The position numbers were made by a program, and so were the translations under genes. Of a stretch of 64,000 bases of DNA, positions 50,926-60,153 are shown in pieces. The notes beneath the pieces were generated by a model. It was not told the DNA's origin and did no database searches. It worked only from the letters and a program-made list of their open reading frames with translations. Location: contig CADADN010000002.1 of the NCBI GenBank assembly GCA_902786665.1, forward strand, positions 62,001 to 126,000, in the 5' to 3' direction. Within the stretch, counting starts at the first letter, position 1; each line of letters opens with the position of its first letter. Origin of the DNA: an uncultured Prevotellaceae bacterium. Its GTDB lineage: Bacteria > Bacteroidota > Bacteroidia > Bacteroidales > Bacteroidaceae.

Positions 50926-50956
50926 TTTGTGTTTTTGAAAAAAAGTGCTAATTTTG
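50926..50956 (+). promoter_or_regulatory. gpmI promoter
   Basis: TTTG (50926-50929) and TAATTTTG (50949-50956) are 19 bases apart, a good fit to the Bacteroidota consensus. The ATG lies 50 bases further. Confidence 0.7.
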
Positions 50957-51006
50957 CATGCTAAAAGAAAATAGGTTAAGGAAAGAAAATAACACAACTC
51001 ACAATT

Positions 51007-52521
51007 ATGGCAAAAAAAGCACTTTTGATGATACTCGACGGATGGGGTATCGGTAAACACAACGAGGGAGACGTCATCTTCCAGACACCCACACCATATT
51101 TGGACTATCTCAACGCGGTGAGTCCTCATGCGCAACTGAATGCCTCAGGGGAAGACGTCGGTTTGCCCGACGGCCAGATGGGAAATTCCGAGGTGGGCCA
51201 TCTCAACATCGGTGCCGGAAGGGTGGTCTACCAGGACTTGGTGAAAATCAACCGCGCCTGCCGTGACAACTCCATTTTGGAGAATCCGGAAATCGTCTCG
51301 GCCTATTCCTATGCACAGAAGACAGGGAAGAAACTCCACCTTATGGGGCTTACCTCCGACGGAGGCGTGCACTCCTCCCTCGACCATCTGTTCAAACTCG
51401 TGGAAATCGGCAAGCAATACGGACTGAAGAACACCTTCGTCCACTGCTTTATGGATGGACGCGACACCGACCCCAAGAGTGGCGTGGGATTCATCAGCCA
51501 ACTCACCGACGTGTGCAAGGCCAACGACGCAGCCATCGCATCCATCGTGGGACGATTCTATGCCATGGACCGCGACAAGCGATGGGAGAGGGTGAAAGAG
51601 GCATACGACCTCCTCGTGGAAGGAAAGGGCAAGCAAGCCACAGACATGGTGAAGGCCATGGAGGAAAGCTATCAGGACGGGGTGACCGACGAGTTCATCA
51701 AGCCCATCAATAACGCCAATGTCGATGGCACCATCCAGGAGGGTGACGTGGTCATCTTCATCAACTTCCGCAACGACCGCGCCAAGGAACTCACCACTGT
51801 GCTCACCCAGCAGGACATGCCAGAGGCTGGCATGCACACCATACCGGGACTGCAATACTATTGCATGACACCCTACGACGCCAACTTCAAAGGCGTGCAC
51901 ATCCTCTTCCCCAAGGAGAATGTGGAAGACACCCTCGGAGAATATCTCTCCAAACTTGGGAAGAAACAGTTGCATACCGCCGAGACGGAGAAATACGCAC
52001 ACGTCACCTTCTTCTTCAACGGAGGAAGAGAGGCTCCCTACGAGAACGAGGACCGCATCCTCGTGCCCTCACCCAAGGTGGCCACCTACGACCTCAAACC
52101 GGAGATGAGCGCCTATGAGGTGAAAGACAAACTCGTGGAGGCCATCAAGACCGAGCAGTATGACTTCATCGTGGTCAATTTCGCCAATGGCGACATGGTG
52201 GGACACACCGGTGTCTATTACGCCATCGCCAAGGCCGTATGGGCCGTGGACAACTGCGTGAAGGAGGTCGTCGAAGCTGCCAAGGCCGCCGACTACGAGG
52301 TGGTCATCATCGCCGACCATGGCAACGCTGACAATGCCATCAACGAAGACGGTACGCCCAACACCGCTCACTCCCTCAATCCCGTGCCCATCGTTTATGT
52401 CACCAACAATAACAGTGCAAGGGTGAAGAATGGAAGACTCGCCGACGTGGCTCCCACCATCCTCCACATCATGGGGTTGGAGCAACCTGGCGACATGACG
52501 GGAGAGAACCTCATCTATTAG
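51007..52521 (+). CDS. gpmI: 2,3-bisphosphoglycerate-independent phosphoglycerate mutase
   Basis: A 504-residue glycolytic enzyme of full length. The N-terminal phosphatase-like part begins [12 protein letters not shown] (metal Asp), with the catalytic Ser in [16 protein letters not shown]. The transferase domain includes [15 protein letters not shown] and [14 protein letters not shown]. The C-terminal metal ligands are in [15 protein letters not shown]-type and [11 protein letters not shown] segments. It interconverts 3- and 2-phosphoglycerate and needs manganese. It has its own promoter and a hairpin behind it. Confidence 0.97.
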   Translation: MAKKALLMILDGWGIGKHNEGDVIFQTPTPYLDYLNAVSPHAQLNASGEDVGLPDGQMGNSEVGHLNIGAGRVVYQDLVKINRACRDNSILENPEIVSAYSYAQKTGKKLHLMGLTSDGGVHSSLDHLFKLVEIGKQYGLKNTFVHCFMDGRDTDPKSGVGFISQLTDVCKANDAAIASIVGRFYAMDRDKRWERVKEAYDLLVEGKGKQATDMVKAMEESYQDGVTDEFIKPINNANVDGTIQEGDVVIFINFRNDRAKELTTVLTQQDMPEAGMHTIPGLQYYCMTPYDANFKGVHILFPKENVEDTLGEYLSKLGKKQLHTAETEKYAHVTFFFNGGREAPYENEDRILVPSPKVATYDLKPEMSAYEVKDKLVEAIKTEQYDFIVVNFANGDMVGHTGVYYAIAKAVWAVDNCVKEVVEAAKAADYEVVIIADHGNADNAINEDGTPNTAHSLNPVPIVYVTNNNSARVKNGRLADVAPTILHIMGLEQPGDMTGENLIY

Positions 52522-52537
52522 TATTTCAAAAATCTAC

Positions 52538-52571
52538 AGCCCCCGGAGCCGCAAACAATGCTCCGGGGGCT
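52538..52571 (+). terminator. Hairpin after gpmI
   Basis: AGCCCCCGGAGC pairs with GCTCCGGGGGCT over 12 bases around a 10-base loop, 17 bases past the stop. No T run follows. Confidence 0.7.
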
Positions 52572-52576
52572 CCATA

Positions 52577-52664
52577 AAACCAGTATCCTTAGGAAAACCA
52601 GTATTATTCTTAGGAAAACCAGAGCCCCTAGGAAAACCAGAACCTCTAGGAAAACCAGTAAGCC
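52577..52664 (+). repeat. 9/18-base array, CTAGGAAAACCAG type
   Basis: AACCAG alternates with CTAGGAAA or TTAGGAAA at 9- or 18-base spacing and ends directly before the ung start. Related to the array at 16138-16232. Confidence 0.9.
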
Positions 52665-53330
52665 ATGGACGTAAAAATAGAGCCATCCTGGAAGGAACAC
52701 TTGGAAAAGGAGTTCCAACAACCCTATTTCGCCCAACTCGTGCAGATGGTGCGACAAGAGTATGCCCGATACACCTGCTACCCGCCGGGAAGACTCATTT
52801 TCAACGCCTTCAAACTCTGTCCTTTCTACAAGGTGAAGGTGGTCATCATCGGACAAGACCCGTACCATGAGCCAGGACAGGCCATGGGACTGAGTTTCTC
52901 CGTTCCACAGGGGGTGCCCATGCCACCATCGCTCATCAACATCTTCAAGGAAATCCAAGGGGATGTGGGAACTCCCATGCCTTCCTCCGGCGACCTTACC
53001 CGATGGGCCACGCAGGGTGTGCTGCTCCTCAACGCCACACTGACTGTCAGGGAGCATGCCGCAGGAAGCCACCAGCGCAAGGGATGGGAAATCTTCACCG
53101 ATGCTGCCATCAGGGCACTCAACAAGGAGCGTGAGCACCTCGTTTTCATCCTATGGGGGTCTTATGCGCGAAGCAAGGCGGCCTACATCGACAGGAAAAG
53201 ACACCTTGTATTGCAGTCGGTGCACCCTTCACCGCTCTCTGCCAACCGTGGAGGGTGGTTTGGCAACAGGCATTTCTCCCAAGCCAACACCTATTTGGAA
53301 GCCCATGGGGAAACACCCATCCAATGGTGA
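52665..53330 (+). CDS. ung: Uracil-DNA glycosylase family 1
   Basis: A 221-residue repair enzyme. The water-activating motif is VVIIGQDPYHEPGQAMGLSFS, and the leucine-loop motif is VHPSPLSANRGGWFG with the catalytic His. It removes uracil from DNA. The ATG at 52665 gives MDVKIEPSWKEHL, a normal N-terminus. The leader consists of a 9-base repeat array, and a 21-base perfect palindrome lies downstream. Confidence 0.96.
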   Translation: MDVKIEPSWKEHLEKEFQQPYFAQLVQMVRQEYARYTCYPPGRLIFNAFKLCPFYKVKVVIIGQDPYHEPGQAMGLSFSVPQGVPMPPSLINIFKEIQGDVGTPMPSSGDLTRWATQGVLLLNATLTVREHAAGSHQRKGWEIFTDAAIRALNKEREHLVFILWGSYARSKAAYIDRKRHLVLQSVHPSPLSANRGGWFGNRHFSQANTYLEAHGETPIQW

Positions 53331-53364
53331 TGCGAGGTTTCTATCTTCAATTTTAGCTTCGCTG

Positions 53365-53425
53365 ATTTTTGTCGCGACTCGGCAGGGTTCGAGCAAGTTT
53401 GACTCTGCCGAGTCGCGACAAAAAT
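53365..53425. repeat. 61-base palindromic element between ung and DUF3109
   Basis: ATTTTTGTCGCGACTCGGCAG (21 bases, 53365-53385; its complement at 53405-53425) pairs perfectly around a 19-base loop. The T tract is on the 5' side in both directions, the reverse of an intrinsic terminator. Confidence 0.8.
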
Positions 53426-53496
53426 TCAATTTTCAATTTTCAATCTTCAATTTTCAATTTTCAATCTTCAATTTTCAATTTTCAATCTTCAATCTT
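53424..53496 (+). repeat. 7-base array TTTTCAA ending at the DUF3109 start
   Basis: About ten units TTTTCAA/TCTTCAA reach to within three bases of the ATG at 53497. The array has no stop codon in any forward frame, so the open frame artificially extends upstream. Confidence 0.95.
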
Positions 53497-54087
53497 ATGA
53501 ACACCTCGATTCCTCCTATCATCCAAGTGGGTAATGTCCTGCTGTCATCAGACATCCTCACGCAATGCTTTTGCTGCGACCTGGAGAAATGTAAAGGGCA
53601 ATGCTGTGTGGAGGGTGAGGCAGGGGCGCCGGTCACCTTGGAGGAGATAGACCAGTTGGAGGAGTCGCTCGACACGGCATGGTGTGATATGTCGGCGGCG
53701 GCACAATCCGTGGTCGACAAGCAAGGCGTGGCTTATCCCGACATCGATGGGGAGATGGTCACCAGCATCGTGGCTGGGCGTGACTGCATATTCACCTGCT
53801 ATGAAGACGGCGTCTGCCTCTGCGCCCTGGAGAAGGCTTTCAGGGAAGGGAGAAGCAAGTTCTGCAAACCCATCAGCTGTGCCCTATACCCCATCCGGGA
53901 GAAGGTGTTCGCCAATGGCACTGTGGGGCTCAACTATCACCGCTGGGCTGTCTGCAGGGATGCCGTGGAAAAGGGGAACCTTTTGCATCTTCCCGTCTAT
54001 CGCTTCCTCAAGGAGCCACTTGTTCGCAGGTTTGGCGAAGAGTGGTATGAGGAGTTGGAGCAAGTGGCAGCACAACTGGGTTTTTAG
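53497..54087 (+). CDS. DUF3109 family cysteine-rich protein
   Basis: A 196-residue protein of a Bacteroidota-conserved family. Cys clusters CFCCDLEKCKGQCC, FTCYEDGVCLCALEKA, SKFCKPISCALYP and AVCRDA could bind zinc or an iron-sulphur cluster, as in the related YkgJ family. There is no signal peptide. The function is unknown. The start is set at 53497 because everything upstream in frame is the 7-base repeat. The stop TAG begins the short TAGG run that it shares with the convergent gene. Confidence 0.85.
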   Translation: MNTSIPPIIQVGNVLLSSDILTQCFCCDLEKCKGQCCVEGEAGAPVTLEEIDQLEESLDTAWCDMSAAAQSVVDKQGVAYPDIDGEMVTSIVAGRDCIFTCYEDGVCLCALEKAFREGRSKFCKPISCALYPIREKVFANGTVGLNYHRWAVCRDAVEKGNLLHLPVYRFLKEPLVRRFGEEWYEELEQVAAQLGF

Positions 54088-54113
54088 GGGTAGGACGTTT
54101 TAGGAAGCTCCTA
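54085..54113. repeat. TAGG units shared by two convergent stop codons
   Basis: The plus strand reads TAGGGGTAGGACGTTTTAGG from the DUF3109 stop; the minus strand reads TAGGAGC from the stop of the C10 peptidase. Both TAG stops lie in the same 29-base array. Confidence 0.85.
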
Positions 54114-57100
54114 TATGCCCAGCACGATGTTTACGAGGCCTGTCAAGTCAAGGATATTGACGTCTCCGTCGCCGTTGATATCTGCATTGGTTGCGTTGAT
54201 TGGAGTGTCGGAGATGCAGAGGATGTAGTTCACCAAGGCGGTCACGTCTGAGATGTTGATAGTGTAATCACCATTGATGTCGCCTATGAAAAAGTCGGGA
54301 GGCAGCAATGGCAAAGCATTGGCCAATTGCGTGTTTCCGCTGAAGTATGCCTTGAAAGCATCCACGTTGGCGCTGTCGGTGAGGATGAAGGCAGTGCCGA
54401 CGTCATTCAAGACATAGGCATTGCTCACGGTCGTGTTGCCGGTGGTGCCGATGAATTGGAAGTTCTTGCTTGCCATCTTGTTGACGGGTGTCTTCAGCAC
54501 CATTACATCGTTGGCGCTCAGCACGAGGTCGCTGCCTATGCAACTGGCAGATGTGCCGAAGAGGAAAGGTGTGTTGGGGTTCCATTTATCCACGTCGGAG
54601 AAGGTCACGTCATTGTTGTTGTCGCCATCAAAAGCTTTTAGCCAATAGCCTTCGTCGGTGGAGGCACCATGGAGTCGGTTGAGGGTGGTGCCTGAGGAAG
54701 TCACCGCTTGCACGAGGAAAGGCAGATGGATGGTCTGCCATCCCGTCTGTCCATTGCAGGCGAGTGTGGGCATGCGTGTGTAGGTGGCATGTGCGGTGCT
54801 GAATGTCTTGGGCACATAGAAGTCATGACCGTCGATGAGTGAGATGTTTTCGGCCACAAGGTTTTTCACTACGTTCCTGCCTTGCAGGATTCCTGGCACG
54901 GTAGCCTTGTTGTGGATGTAGTGGAGGGTGTTGGGATTGTCGTTGGCAGTGATGGTGTAGGAGGATAGGCTGCCCAGTTCCTCGAAACTCACGGCAACGG
55001 CGTCGTCAGGTATGTCAAGGGTGTCCGTGGATGCTGTTGCAGTACGTTCACCATCGCCTTTCCATGTTACGAATGCCGCTTTCACCGTCAAGGCGGAGAA
55101 AGTGATGAAAGTCTGGGTATAGTCGAGGATGGTCAATTTGAATTTCTCTCCCACGCTGATGGGGATTTGGAAGGGGATGGTGACGGTCTGTCCTGCGGGG
55201 ATGCAGATGGGTTGGGTTTCGGTGAACACCCACCATGAGTTGGATGTTCTCGGTTTCAACAGTTTCAATGACAATGGACTGTTGTAGTCGGTGGAGGTGT
55301 TGTTGGTCAAGGTGATGGTGCCGTCGACGAGGCTGCCGTACATGTAACTGCCATCGATGTTCTTGATTTCGGCCGAGACATAGTCGAGCACGGGAATCGT
55401 GGTTTCATCGGTCAGTGTGAGGGCATTATCGGAGTAGATGATGTTGGACGGCCCCTTCTTCAAGGAAAACGTCACCTTGTAGGTGCCGGCATTCTTTTTT
55501 ACATAGAAGTCGATGTAGTCTTCCGCTCCAGAAGCGAGGTATGGAGTCTCATAGGTGACAAGGCTGTCCTTGCCCGAACGGCTGTTCATATAAAAGTAAA
55601 TGGGAGAGTTGAAATCGCTGCCACCATTGTTTTTCAAGAAGACCCTGATGCATTTGGATGAGGTGCTGGTCTCGAAATTCTGTGTCACTTGGGTCACAGT
55701 GATGTCGGCAGCCACGATGGTATGCAGGGTCGCCTGGTCGCCGCTCTTCTCCATTTGCAGGTAATATCTGTCAGCGTTTTTGCTGAGATGCCATTCCTCG
55801 GTGCCGTTGACGCGGTCGATACCCTTGATTTCATAGGTGCCGTCGTCGAGGTTCCTGCCGAAAGAGGTGAGATAGAAGGTGTTGTTGGCGTTGGTGCTCG
55901 GAGGGCTTTGGTAGTTGCTTTTCACCAAACGCGTGTCTATCATATTCCCTTCGCTGTCGAAGAGGCCGATGCCTACATCGTAGGAAGGTTCCGTGCCTAT
56001 ACGGGAGTATAGGTATTTCGCCCTGAAAGAACTGAGGCCTGTGGTGGCGTCATAGGGGTTGGTCGCTTCCTCTATTTCCGCCTTGCTGGCGTTGATCAGG
56101 GTGAAGCCAGTGTTGATGATGCCGAAGTTGCTGTCGCCGCTGAATGACTCCAAGGGTTGCGGACTGATGCCTATGAGAGCATATTGCCCATTGGAATAGC
56201 CACCGGTGGTTGAACTGCCTCCTGTCCCTTGCGATATAGGGTTGAGGGCTTGCAATCTGAAATAGCCGTCGCTCAAGCCTCCCCACCCCCAGTTGATGTG
56301 GAAGAGTCCTTGTCCATCGAAGCCATCGCAGACGAAGGCATGGCCGCCGCTGGAGGTGGATGCACTGTAGATGACGGGTCGGCCGGCCGTCAACTCTTCA
56401 TAGATGAGCTGATCCCATCCGTCGATGTCGTATTTCTCACGTTTCACCTCTGTCGCTTGATTTCCATAACCGAAATAGTTGCACATTGCATTGGGAATTG
56501 CGGAGGTGGCTCCGGAGGCAATGCCTATTCCGTAAGTCATTTTTACGGCATGGCCGCAATATACCATCAGTGTGGAAACAGCCTTGTTGGCTGCGTTGGT
56601 GGTGCTGCTGCTTTCGTTGTAGGAGTCCCGCATCGAAGCCCAGTCGAAAGTGACGGGCGGGAGGGCGTCATAGGAACTATAAGCTGGGATTTCGGTGGTT
56701 TTTGTGCGGGGCCATTTGTAGTAGTACATCACTTGTGCCAAAGCCGTGGCAACGCAACCAGTCACGGATTGTGCACCGCTGGTGGTGAAACACTGATGGT
56801 TGTATGGTGACTTCTGGTTCCAATGGCAAGAGAGCAGAGGTGCGACGACCTGTCGGGCGGCGTTGGCGGTGGATGCATCGTTGACAGGTGTGTTGGCGGG
56901 CAAACTGGTGTTTGCGCGTGCCCAGGCGATGTCACCGGCATAGTCGTCGAGAAACGCTTGGAGGTTCTCTGGGATGTCGGTCAGGTCGAAATGGCCTTCG
57001 TCGGCATAGCCCAAGATGTCGTAAGCAGCGTCATCGCCCGAGACGATGACGAAACCTTGCTCGTCGCCTTGGTTGAACACATAATAGCAGGCTTCCTTTG

Positions 57101-57281
57101 TCGACTGGTTCGAGGGAGCGCCTTGACGGTCTTGGCGAACCAATGAAAGGTTGGGTGTGGTGCCTCTCGCTGAGAGGAACAAAGCGGCTTTCTGCAGGGC
57201 TTGTGCAGGGGTGATGGGGGCTCCGGATGAAGTCATGATGCCCATTACTACCAGAAGTAGTGTAAGAAAGGCTTTTCTCAT
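54111..57281 (-). CDS. Secreted C10 cysteine peptidase with dockerin-type C-terminus
   Basis: A 1056-residue streptopain-like protease. The signal peptide (MRKAFLTLLLVVMGIMTSSG) is followed by a Spi-type propeptide (APITPAQALQKAALFLS, about 20-150) and the C10 catalytic domain. Cys176 lies in QSVTGCVATALAQVMYYYKWP and His314 in SSGGHAFVCDGF, followed by HINWGWGG. Beta-sandwich modules occupy about 430-990. The last 60 residues are dockerin-type repeats (GDINGDYTINISDVTALVNYIL, DINGDGDVNILDLTGLVNIVLG). It probably degrades host or dietary protein outside the cell. The ATG at 57281 is chosen since the signal peptide starts there. Confidence 0.92.
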   Translation of the reverse strand: MRKAFLTLLLVVMGIMTSSGAPITPAQALQKAALFLSARGTTPNLSLVRQDRQGAPSNQSTKEACYYVFNQGDEQGFVIVSGDDAAYDILGYADEGHFDLTDIPENLQAFLDDYAGDIAWARANTSLPANTPVNDASTANAARQVVAPLLSCHWNQKSPYNHQCFTTSGAQSVTGCVATALAQVMYYYKWPRTKTTEIPAYSSYDALPPVTFDWASMRDSYNESSSTTNAANKAVSTLMVYCGHAVKMTYGIGIASGATSAIPNAMCNYFGYGNQATEVKREKYDIDGWDQLIYEELTAGRPVIYSASTSSGGHAFVCDGFDGQGLFHINWGWGGLSDGYFRLQALNPISQGTGGSSTTGGYSNGQYALIGISPQPLESFSGDSNFGIINTGFTLINASKAEIEEATNPYDATTGLSSFRAKYLYSRIGTEPSYDVGIGLFDSEGNMIDTRLVKSNYQSPPSTNANNTFYLTSFGRNLDDGTYEIKGIDRVNGTEEWHLSKNADRYYLQMEKSGDQATLHTIVAADITVTQVTQNFETSTSSKCIRVFLKNNGGSDFNSPIYFYMNSRSGKDSLVTYETPYLASGAEDYIDFYVKKNAGTYKVTFSLKKGPSNIIYSDNALTLTDETTIPVLDYVSAEIKNIDGSYMYGSLVDGTITLTNNTSTDYNSPLSLKLLKPRTSNSWWVFTETQPICIPAGQTVTIPFQIPISVGEKFKLTILDYTQTFITFSALTVKAAFVTWKGDGERTATASTDTLDIPDDAVAVSFEELGSLSSYTITANDNPNTLHYIHNKATVPGILQGRNVVKNLVAENISLIDGHDFYVPKTFSTAHATYTRMPTLACNGQTGWQTIHLPFLVQAVTSSGTTLNRLHGASTDEGYWLKAFDGDNNNDVTFSDVDKWNPNTPFLFGTSASCIGSDLVLSANDVMVLKTPVNKMASKNFQFIGTTGNTTVSNAYVLNDVGTAFILTDSANVDAFKAYFSGNTQLANALPLLPPDFFIGDINGDYTINISDVTALVNYILCISDTPINATNADINGDGDVNILDLTGLVNIVLGI

Positions 57282-57523
57282 AAAGGGGTAAGTAAAGGTA
57301 AGAAGTATGAAAGATGTTTTGTGATGCAAATATCGGTGTTTTTTTTGACATTGGCAAGTGTTTTGTTTTTTTTTGTCTTAAGAATTTGAAAAAAACTTGG
57401 AGTCTTCTGGATTCTTGATGTCTAATGCCTAAAGCCTTCAAGAGCGTCATGGCAATTTTCCACTAAAAAAGCTGTTTTTTGAATATTTTTGTTCCAAAAT
57501 GCCATTATTATGAAAAAGTTGTT

Positions 57524-57531
57524 TATTTTTG
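57524..57531 (+). promoter_or_regulatory. glsA -7 box (TATTTTTG)
   Basis: Exact TAnnTTTG match, 24 bases before the ATG. A -33 TTTG at normal spacing is not present. Confidence 0.5.
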
Positions 57532-57555
57532 CAATTCATTAGCAAAACAATTGTC

Positions 57556-58383
57556 ATGGCAGAGGTAACCGAGCAAACCATAAACATAGAGAAGGTCCTT
57601 AAGGAAAAGATGGGGGCCAAGGCGAAATTCGTGCCATCGTTCGCTGTCAGTTGGCTCAAGCGCATCGTGCATCAAGACGAGGTGAACAAGTTCTTGTGGG
57701 AGAGCCGTGACAAGATGGGCGTGGATTGGTTGGAAGAGTGCGTGAGATACCTGGATATGACACTCCAAATCGAGGGTGCGGAGAACTTGCCATCAAAGGA
57801 TGACGGAAAACTCTACACCTTCGTGAGCAACCACCCCCTCGGAGGCGAGGACGGCGTGGCTCTTGGTGCTGTCATCGGCCGCCATTACGACGGGAAATTC
57901 AAATATTTGGTCAACGACCTGCTGATGAACCTCCCCGGGTTGGCGCCATTGTGCATACCCATCAACAAGACAGGTAACCAGAGCCGCAACTTCCCTGCCA
58001 TGGTGAACGCGGGCTTCAACAGCGACTTCCACATGCTTATGTTCCCTGCCGGACTGTGCTCAAGGAAGACCAATGGTGTCATCAGGGACCTCCCGTGGAA
58101 GAAGACTTTTATTTCCAAAAGCGTGCAGACGCAAAGAGATGTCGTACCCATACATTTCGGCGGGTCCAATTCTGAAAAATTCTATCGCATCGCCAACCTG
58201 TGCAAAACCCTTGGGTTGAAGGTCAACCTGGCCATGCTGTTCCTTGTGGACGAGATGTACAAGAACGTGCACAAAACCTTCAGGGTGGCCATCGGGAAAC
58301 CCATTCCATGGCAGACTTTCGACAAGTCGCGTACGCCTGCTGAATGGGCTCAAGTGGTGCAAGATAAAGTATATGAACTCTGA
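57556..58383 (+). CDS. glsA: Lyso-glycine-lipid O-acyltransferase (PlsC-like)
   Basis: A 275-residue acyltransferase. The catalytic HxxxxD-like motif is NHPLGGEDGVALG (His-Asp), and the second block is FPAGLCSRK (equivalent of FPEGTRS). This variant is typical of hemolysin-associated acyltransferases of Bacteroidota. With the following GNAT protein it forms the GlsA/GlsB pair known to make glycine lipids in Bacteroides. GlsA adds the second acyl chain at the inner membrane. The ATG at 57556 is the first after the -7 box. Confidence 0.87.
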   Translation: MAEVTEQTINIEKVLKEKMGAKAKFVPSFAVSWLKRIVHQDEVNKFLWESRDKMGVDWLEECVRYLDMTLQIEGAENLPSKDDGKLYTFVSNHPLGGEDGVALGAVIGRHYDGKFKYLVNDLLMNLPGLAPLCIPINKTGNQSRNFPAMVNAGFNSDFHMLMFPAGLCSRKTNGVIRDLPWKKTFISKSVQTQRDVVPIHFGGSNSEKFYRIANLCKTLGLKVNLAMLFLVDEMYKNVHKTFRVAIGKPIPWQTFDKSRTPAEWAQVVQDKVYEL

Positions 58384-58408
58384 AACTACCTTTTTATAAA
58401 CTAACCCC

Positions 58409-59416
58409 ATGGAACAGATCATCCCTCCTGTAGACAAAGAATTGATCAAGAGTGAATTGACTCCTGACAAGCGGTTGAGAATGACCAACAAGAGTCACAA
58501 CCAAATCTATGTTGTCGACTGCCATGACTCACCCAACGTGTTGAGAGAGATAGGACGTCAGCGCGAGGAAGTCTTCAGGGCTGCTGGAGGCGGAACGGGA
58601 AAGGCTCTTGACCTTGACGAGTTCGACCTTATGGACAATTGCTACAAGCAACTCCTCGTCTGGAACCCGGAAGCAGAGGAAATCATTGGCGGTTATCGAT
58701 ACAAACTTGGTACAGAGGTGGACTTTGACAGCAATGGCCAACCCATCCTTGCCACCAGCCATATGTTCCATTTCTCCGACAAATTCATCAAGGAATACCT
58801 GCCACAGACCGTGGAATTGGCTCGCTCCTATGTCACACTGCCTTACCAGAGCAGCAAAAGGGGAGCCAAGAGCCTCTTCGCTCTTGACAACTTGTGGGAC
58901 GGGCTGGGAGCTCTCACCGTTATCATGCCCAATGTGAAGTATTTCTTCGGAAAGATGACCATGTATCCTTCCTATAACAGGTTGGGGCGTGACATGATTC
59001 TCTTCTTTCTTAACAAGCATTTTGGCGACAAGGAAAAGCTCATCACACCCATGACTCCGCTCAAGATAGAGAACGACCCGGAGATGCTTGCTTCCATCTT
59101 GTGCAAGGATGACTTGAGAGAAGACTACCGCATCCTCAACACTGAAATCAGGAAACTGGGTATCAACATCCCGCCATTGGTTAATGCTTACATGGGCCTC
59201 AGCCCCACTATGAGAATGTTTGGCACGGCCATCAACGACGGCTTCGGAGACGTGGAGGAGACCAGCATCCTCATCGCCGTTGATGAAATCCTGGAGGAGA
59301 AGCGCATCAGGCACATCGACTCTTTCATCAGGGAACACCCGGAGGTGCTACAATTCACTGCGGGTGGCGATTTGGGAAAGATTATCTTGCGCCGCTTGAA
59401 TCAACAGAACTCCTGA
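58409..59416 (+). CDS. glsB: Glycine N-acyltransferase of glycine-lipid synthesis (GNAT fold)
   Basis: A 335-residue protein of the OlsB-like/hemolysin acyltransferase family. IGRQREEVFRAAGGGTGKALDLDEFDLMD and ELARSYVTLPYQSSKRGAKSLF are conserved elements of the N-acyltransferase, which condenses 3-hydroxyacyl-ACP with glycine. It lies 25 bases after glsA. In Bacteroides thetaiotaomicron the two genes are also adjacent. The final residues are ILRRLNQQNS. Confidence 0.88.
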   Translation: MEQIIPPVDKELIKSELTPDKRLRMTNKSHNQIYVVDCHDSPNVLREIGRQREEVFRAAGGGTGKALDLDEFDLMDNCYKQLLVWNPEAEEIIGGYRYKLGTEVDFDSNGQPILATSHMFHFSDKFIKEYLPQTVELARSYVTLPYQSSKRGAKSLFALDNLWDGLGALTVIMPNVKYFFGKMTMYPSYNRLGRDMILFFLNKHFGDKEKLITPMTPLKIENDPEMLASILCKDDLREDYRILNTEIRKLGINIPPLVNAYMGLSPTMRMFGTAINDGFGDVEETSILIAVDEILEEKRIRHIDSFIREHPEVLQFTAGGDLGKIILRRLNQQNS

Positions 59417-59672
59417 ACACCCGCTATCAGCTTTCTCATTGTAATCAGGTTTGTGCATGGTTGTAAGTTAAAATATGGGGAAGTGTCGATGATGGGTTGT
59501 AAAGTTGTCTGTTGTAAAGAAACAAACAATAATCAGATAAAGAACTAAAAACAGGCTTTTTGTTACAAGTCTCAGAAAGGAATATGAAGTATTTCTATTT
59601 CTGTTTGGTTTTGTTTTGGATTCACTTAATATATGTACAATAAACCTTTTACTATTAGTTACTATTGACGAG
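59417..59672. other. 256-base AT-rich spacer
   Basis: This stretch is distinctly richer in A and T than its neighbours. I see no repeat array, clear promoter or RNA; short AT tracts such as TTAATATATG occur at about 59628. Confidence 0.6.
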
Positions 59673-60104
59673 ATGAAAAATATATTATTTGTATTATTGT
59701 TTTTTACTTTTACGAATGTGGCTTCAGAAGGTAACTTCATCACAGAGAAGTTGACTCCTCGTATAACCGAAGTAGAAGCGGCAAATCCCGCGGCTGGCCG
59801 TGTGTTTTATGGGGTCATTGGAGGTAAGGATGATTGTACATTGAAAATGCCCAACGGCTCACTTAAGGGATATTATAAGTACCTTGGTATGACTCGCTCT
59901 TTGCGTTTCGGCTCTTACGACAGAAGCACAAAGGTGCTCACTCTCAAGGCCTATCAGCAAAGTAACGGTAAGTATATCGGACAATTTGTAGGAAAACTCT
60001 CCAATAATAAGGATTGGACGGGGCTATATTCATATAAAGGAGAATTTACCAACTACAACGGTTATTCTGTTAAGTTCGACCTCGACGAACCGATGTGGGA
60101 CTGA
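59673..60104 (+). CDS. Small secreted protein of unknown function
   Basis: A 143-residue protein. The signal peptide (MKNILFVLLFFTFTNVASEG) fixes the start at 59673; a frame 57 bases longer runs into non-coding sequence. The mature part (about 125 residues) has GRVFYGVIGGKDDCTLKMPNGSLKGYYKYLGMTRSLRFGSY, suggesting a beta-rich fold with repeated aromatic/Gly turns. I do not recognise the family. Codon use and base composition are more AT-rich than in flanking genes, possibly a later acquisition. It precedes the beta-helix gene by 49 bases on the same strand. Confidence 0.75.
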   Translation: MKNILFVLLFFTFTNVASEGNFITEKLTPRITEVEAANPAAGRVFYGVIGGKDDCTLKMPNGSLKGYYKYLGMTRSLRFGSYDRSTKVLTLKAYQQSNGKYIGQFVGKLSNNKDWTGLYSYKGEFTNYNGYSVKFDLDEPMWD

Positions 60105-60153
60105 TGTGGATAGTTGTGAATGGCGCTGTCCTCTGAACAAAACCATTTCTGCC

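Noticed and set aside
53056-53496. Upstream extension of the DUF3109 protein
   Set aside because: The frame is open only because the TTTTCAA array lacks stops; it overlaps ung out of frame.
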